DNA of 64,000 bases from Burkholderia sp. Ac-20365 (lineage in GTDB: Bacteria; Pseudomonadota; Gammaproteobacteria; Burkholderiales; Burkholderiaceae): positions 1 through 64,000 of the forward strand of contig NZ_JAAGPI010000015.1 in assembly GCF_017104715.1 (NCBI RefSeq), written 5' to 3'. The notes beneath the pieces are model-generated. The model searched no databases. It saw nothing but the letters and a program-made list of their open reading frames with translations, and was not told the DNA's origin. Shown piece by piece: positions 60,997 through 64,000 of the stretch (within the stretch, counting starts at the first letter, position 1; the number at the start of each line of letters is the position of its first letter). Both the position numbers and the translations under genes were made by a program.

Positions 60997-62355
60997 ATGA
61001 ACACGAGAAGAACCTTGTCGGGTGAATCCGCATCCGGCGTCATCGCGTCTTCTGGCGCGGCGGCCAATAGCGACGCGAGCGTCGACCCGAAACTGCTCAA
61101 GCGTGCCGCCTGCGCGAGCTTTATCGGCAACTTTGTGGAGTGGTTCGATTACGCGTCGTACGGTTATCTTGCGACCATCATCGCCGTCGTGTTCTTTCCG
61201 AAAACAGATGCGACCACCGGGCTGCTGGCGGCTTATGGCGTGTTTGCGATTTCGTTCATCGTGCGGCCGGTTGGCGGGATCGTGTGGGGACACTTCGGCG
61301 ACAAGATCGGCCGCAGAACATCGTTGTCGCTGTCGATTCTGATCATGTCGCTGTCGACCTTCCTGATCGCGTTGCTGCCCACGTACGCGCAAGTCGGCAT
61401 GCTGGCGCCCGTTCTGCTTTTGCTCGTACGCGTGGTGCAGGGCTTTTCGGCTTCGGGCGAATACGCGGGCGCGTCGGCCTTTCTCGCGGAATACGCACCG
61501 GCTAACCGGCGTGGCTTTTATACGAGCATCGTGCCGGCGAGCACGGCGGCGGGCCTGCTGTTCGGCTCGCTGCTCATCGCGGCAATGCATGCGCTGCTGA
61601 GCAGCGAACAACTGCATTCGTTCGGCTGGCGTCTGCCGTTTCTGCTTGCAGCGCCGTTTGGTCTGATCGGCCGTTACATCCGGCTGAAACTCGAAGATAC
61701 GCCGCGTTTCAAGGCGCTGGAGCACGATCAACATGTTGCGCGCGCACCGATCGCCGAACTGCTGGGCAAGCATCGGATGAAGATGCTGATCGCGTTCGGC
61801 GTGACCTGCCTGAATGCCGTTGCGTTCTATCTGGTGCTGAGCTACATGCCGACGTATCTGTCCACCGAACTGGGCATGGACGAGACCGCATCGTTCATCG
61901 CGGCGACCATTTCTCTCACTGCCTATATTGCGCTGGTGTTCTTGATGGGCTCGCTGTCGGATCGCATTGGACGCAAGTCGATGCTGATCGGCGCGTCGAT
62001 CCTGTTTGCCGTGTTGACGGTGCCGCTCTTCAAGGGGCTGGCAGGCGCGGGCTTCATGATGGTCGTCGCGATCCAGATCGCCTTCGGCGCGTTGCTGACG
62101 ATGAACGACGGCACGCTGCCGTGCTTCCTCGCCGAAATCTTCCCGACGCGCGTGCGCTATAGCGGCTTTGCATTCTGCTTCAACGCGGCGAATGCGATCT
62201 TCGGCGGGACGGCGCCGCTCGTTGCGACATGGCTGATCGGCGTGACGGGCAGCAAGCTCGCGCCGGCGTGGTATCTGGTCGGAGCAGCGGGCGTGGCGCT
62301 GATCGCGATGATCGGCAGCCGCGAGACCTCGCATGCACCGCTCGCCGACGAATAA
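60997..62355 (+). CDS. MFS transporter, metabolite:H+ symporter type
   Basis: This 452-residue carrier has 12 predicted helices. The opening SFIGNFVEWFDYASYGYLATI and loop GHFGDKIGRR are the marks of the metabolite:H+ symporter (ShiA/ProP/KgtP-like) family. Substrates in this family include betaines and organic acids. Because box 2 links it to the creatinase operon, creatine, sarcosine or a related betaine is a reasonable guess. GGAGAGAG precedes the ATG. Confidence 0.9.
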   Translation: MNTRRTLSGESASGVIASSGAAANSDASVDPKLLKRAACASFIGNFVEWFDYASYGYLATIIAVVFFPKTDATTGLLAAYGVFAISFIVRPVGGIVWGHFGDKIGRRTSLSLSILIMSLSTFLIALLPTYAQVGMLAPVLLLLVRVVQGFSASGEYAGASAFLAEYAPANRRGFYTSIVPASTAAGLLFGSLLIAAMHALLSSEQLHSFGWRLPFLLAAPFGLIGRYIRLKLEDTPRFKALEHDQHVARAPIAELLGKHRMKMLIAFGVTCLNAVAFYLVLSYMPTYLSTELGMDETASFIAATISLTAYIALVFLMGSLSDRIGRKSMLIGASILFAVLTVPLFKGLAGAGFMMVVAIQIAFGALLTMNDGTLPCFLAEIFPTRVRYSGFAFCFNAANAIFGGTAPLVATWLIGVTGSKLAPAWYLVGAAGVALIAMIGSRETSHAPLADE

Positions 62356-62361
62356 GCGATC

Positions 62362-63399
62362 ATGTGCAGCGCCATCACCACGCCCGCGTTTCTGAACGAT
62401 GCCGCCCGCAAGCGTGATGCGTCGCGCGTACGCTTCGGCATCGTGCTATTGCCGAACTTCACGCTGACGGCGTTCTCTGGTTTCGTGGATCTGCTACGGC
62501 TGGCAAGCGATGACGGCGACTTCAGCAAGCCGGTGCGTTGCGCATGGACCATAGTGGGCGAGACGCTGACGCCTATCCGGGCCAGTTGCGGCATTCAGAT
62601 CCAGCCGTGGCAAACCTTCGATGAAGCAGGGCAGTTCGATTACATCGTCGTGATAGGCGGACTGCTGCACGCGGGGCCCAATGTCAGCGATGCGACGCTG
62701 CGTTTCATTCGCGATGCGGCGGCCGCATCGGCCACGCTCGTGGGTATCTGCACCGGCGCGTTCGCGCTCACACGCGCGGGCGTGATGAACGGCTATCGCA
62801 TCTGTGTCAGCTGGTTTCACTACTGGGACTACGTGGGGCGTTTTCCATCCGTCGACGAGACACTGCTCGTGGCGGATCGGCTCTATGTGATCGACGGGCG
62901 CCGCATCACATGCTCGGGCGGCCGTGCGTCGATCGATGTGGCGGCCGCGATCTTGCAACGGCACATCGATGCCGCCATCGTTCAGAAGGCGCTGCGCATT
63001 CTGCTGGTCGAAGATGCGCAGCGCGCGAGCGCACCGCAGCCGCATCCACCCGGCACCGAACCGTTCACGCATCCACGCGTAAAACGTGCAGTGCATCTGA
63101 TGCAGCAGCACATTGGGCGGCCATTGAGTCTCGACGAACTCGCTGAGCGGGTCGATATGTCGGCGCGCCATTTGCAACGGCTATTCAAATCGCAAACGGG
63201 CGACTCGCCGCTGACTTACGCGCGGCGGATGCGGCTCAAAACGGCAGCGTGGTTTCTGACGAGTTCGGAACGGACAGTGGCGGAGATTGCCGCGACCTGC
63301 GGTTTCTCGGATGCCTCGCATCTCGGACGCGAATTCCGGAAGGAATTTGGTCTCGCCCCTAATACATATCGCGCCAATCAAATGCGCGAATTTTCATAA
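62362..63399 (+). CDS. GlxA-family AraC-type transcriptional regulator
   Basis: This second GlxA-type regulator (345 residues) has the DJ-1-like domain with the usual Cys at the elbow (VGICTGAFALTRAG) and the AraC helix-turn-helix (LSLDELAERVDMSARHLQRLFKSQTGDSPLTYARRMRL). It starts 6 bp after the MFS stop and has no ribosome site, suggesting coupled translation. It differs from the Asp-type regulator at 54724, so it may sense another signal. Confidence 0.9.
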   Translation: MCSAITTPAFLNDAARKRDASRVRFGIVLLPNFTLTAFSGFVDLLRLASDDGDFSKPVRCAWTIVGETLTPIRASCGIQIQPWQTFDEAGQFDYIVVIGGLLHAGPNVSDATLRFIRDAAAASATLVGICTGAFALTRAGVMNGYRICVSWFHYWDYVGRFPSVDETLLVADRLYVIDGRRITCSGGRASIDVAAAILQRHIDAAIVQKALRILLVEDAQRASAPQPHPPGTEPFTHPRVKRAVHLMQQHIGRPLSLDELAERVDMSARHLQRLFKSQTGDSPLTYARRMRLKTAAWFLTSSERTVAEIAATCGFSDASHLGREFRKEFGLAPNTYRANQMREFS

Positions 63400-64000
63400 T
63401 ATCGACCGATATTGCTGATAACTACCGATTAGTGGTTTTCCCTATTATCGGGCACTAATAAGTGAAAGGCATAAATGAGTTATTTGTATTACGAAAAACC
63501 GAAAAAATAACCATATCGATCATGAATTTACTTTTTCCGGGCGATCGCGGGTGAATCTTCCCTGGTCGATACTTCCGGGCGAAACCATATCTCGAAATCT
63601 TCCGCGAATTACCGATTATTTTACCTTTTGCCTTTTTGGCGGACAACGTTACACGAATGAAACGTTTATAATTCGTCTGCCTTGAAAGTTTCTGTAATTA
63701 ATACTTGGTCGGGGTCGAGTAGCAGTATTTACTACCGATATCGCTTGCGCATAGCGAGCGGCCGTTTTAGTCCTGTTCAGGCGCGTGCTTGCTGTTCCTG
63801 CGTTGATGATTAACCGCGGGAAGGCTGTGCTTTGAGCGCGCCTGGTCCACGTAGAGGTGCATTGCTTTCGTCGAACCGAAAGGTTCGCGGTGGCGTACTG
63901 CTGCCTGAAAAAAACGTGCGATGGACGAGCGGGAGATAAGGATTCCTCATCGGAAGGGATCAACTCGACTCACACGACAAGCCATCTGGTTCTGACATCA
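63400..64000. other. Non-coding AT-rich region at window end
   Basis: No gene was recognised in these 601 bases. Seen: a palindrome AATATCG-AC-CGATATT at 63398-63413, directly at the stop of the regulator gene; interleaved inverted repeats CCGAT/ATCGG and TAGTG/CACTA at 63425-63457; and a TATAAT at 63667-63672 without a good -35. Two short minus-strand frames (63455-63646, 63649-63963) lack ribosome sites and family features. Confidence 0.5.

Noticed and set aside
63649..63963. 104-codon minus-strand frame near the window end
   Set aside because: No ribosome site, no recognised domain, and lies in a region with no coding bias.

Overview
The window is high-GC chromosomal DNA from a Burkholderiales bacterium, most likely Paraburkholderia or Caballeronia. 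Four things point there: the dnaX-ybaB-recR and surE-pcm-nlpD-rpoS gene orders, a phaC-phaA-phaB-phaR polyhydroxybutyrate locus, a Ku/LigD pair, and plant- or soil-type catabolic genes (polygalacturonase, P450, creatinine use). The species call is inference. The window starts at a contig edge: bases 48-80 match an Illumina TruSeq adapter with two mismatches, so dnaX is cut by assembly, not by biology.

Layout. 82-1972: replication and recombination housekeeping (dnaX 3' part, ybaB, recR). 2054-6143: a CaiB-type CoA-transferase followed by a taurine/nitrate-type ABC importer. 6228-7202 (minus): quinone oxidoreductase. 7517-11424: surE-pcm-nlpD-rpoS. 11431-18543: exonuclease, EEP nuclease, rlmD, bamD, rluD, pgeF. 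18969-23987: PHB synthesis and its repressor. 24333-31607: rimO, a PfkB sugar kinase, bktB, a secreted protein, metC, serB. 31942-35226: a lone GH28 polygalacturonase lipoprotein and a P450. 35410-39600: bacterial NHEJ (Ku, LigD) and a small disordered protein. 39626-41762: a LysR regulator divergent from a zinc-type dehydrogenase. 42672-53968: a TonB-dependent receptor, its own ExbB-ExbD-TonB, and a YejABEF peptide ABC importer, which together could carry one substrate from outside to cytoplasm. 54123-63399: a VOC protein, a GlxA/GbdR-like regulator, creatinase, serine hydroxymethyltransferase, creatininase, an NCS1 permease, an MFS transporter and a second GlxA-type regulator. This last part is a creatinine-to-serine catabolic island, but sarcosine oxidase is not in the window.

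Two structures stand out beyond the genes. First, a family of about 735-bp non-coding elements occurs three times (12294-13028, 29984-30676 plus a heptamer array, 41763-42497). Each is one giant imperfect palindrome with an invariant 80-nt loop, and each lies only between the 3' ends of converging genes. Second, a shared 56-bp upstream module, with a nearly identical 20-bp core and a second block at exactly the same spacing, precedes both the creatinase operon (55761) and the MFS-regulator pair (60890). It is a good candidate operator for the GlxA-type regulator encoded at 54724.

Start codons were chosen from ribosome binding sites and family lengths. Catalytic residues were counted from the translated sequence by eye. 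No database search was possible.
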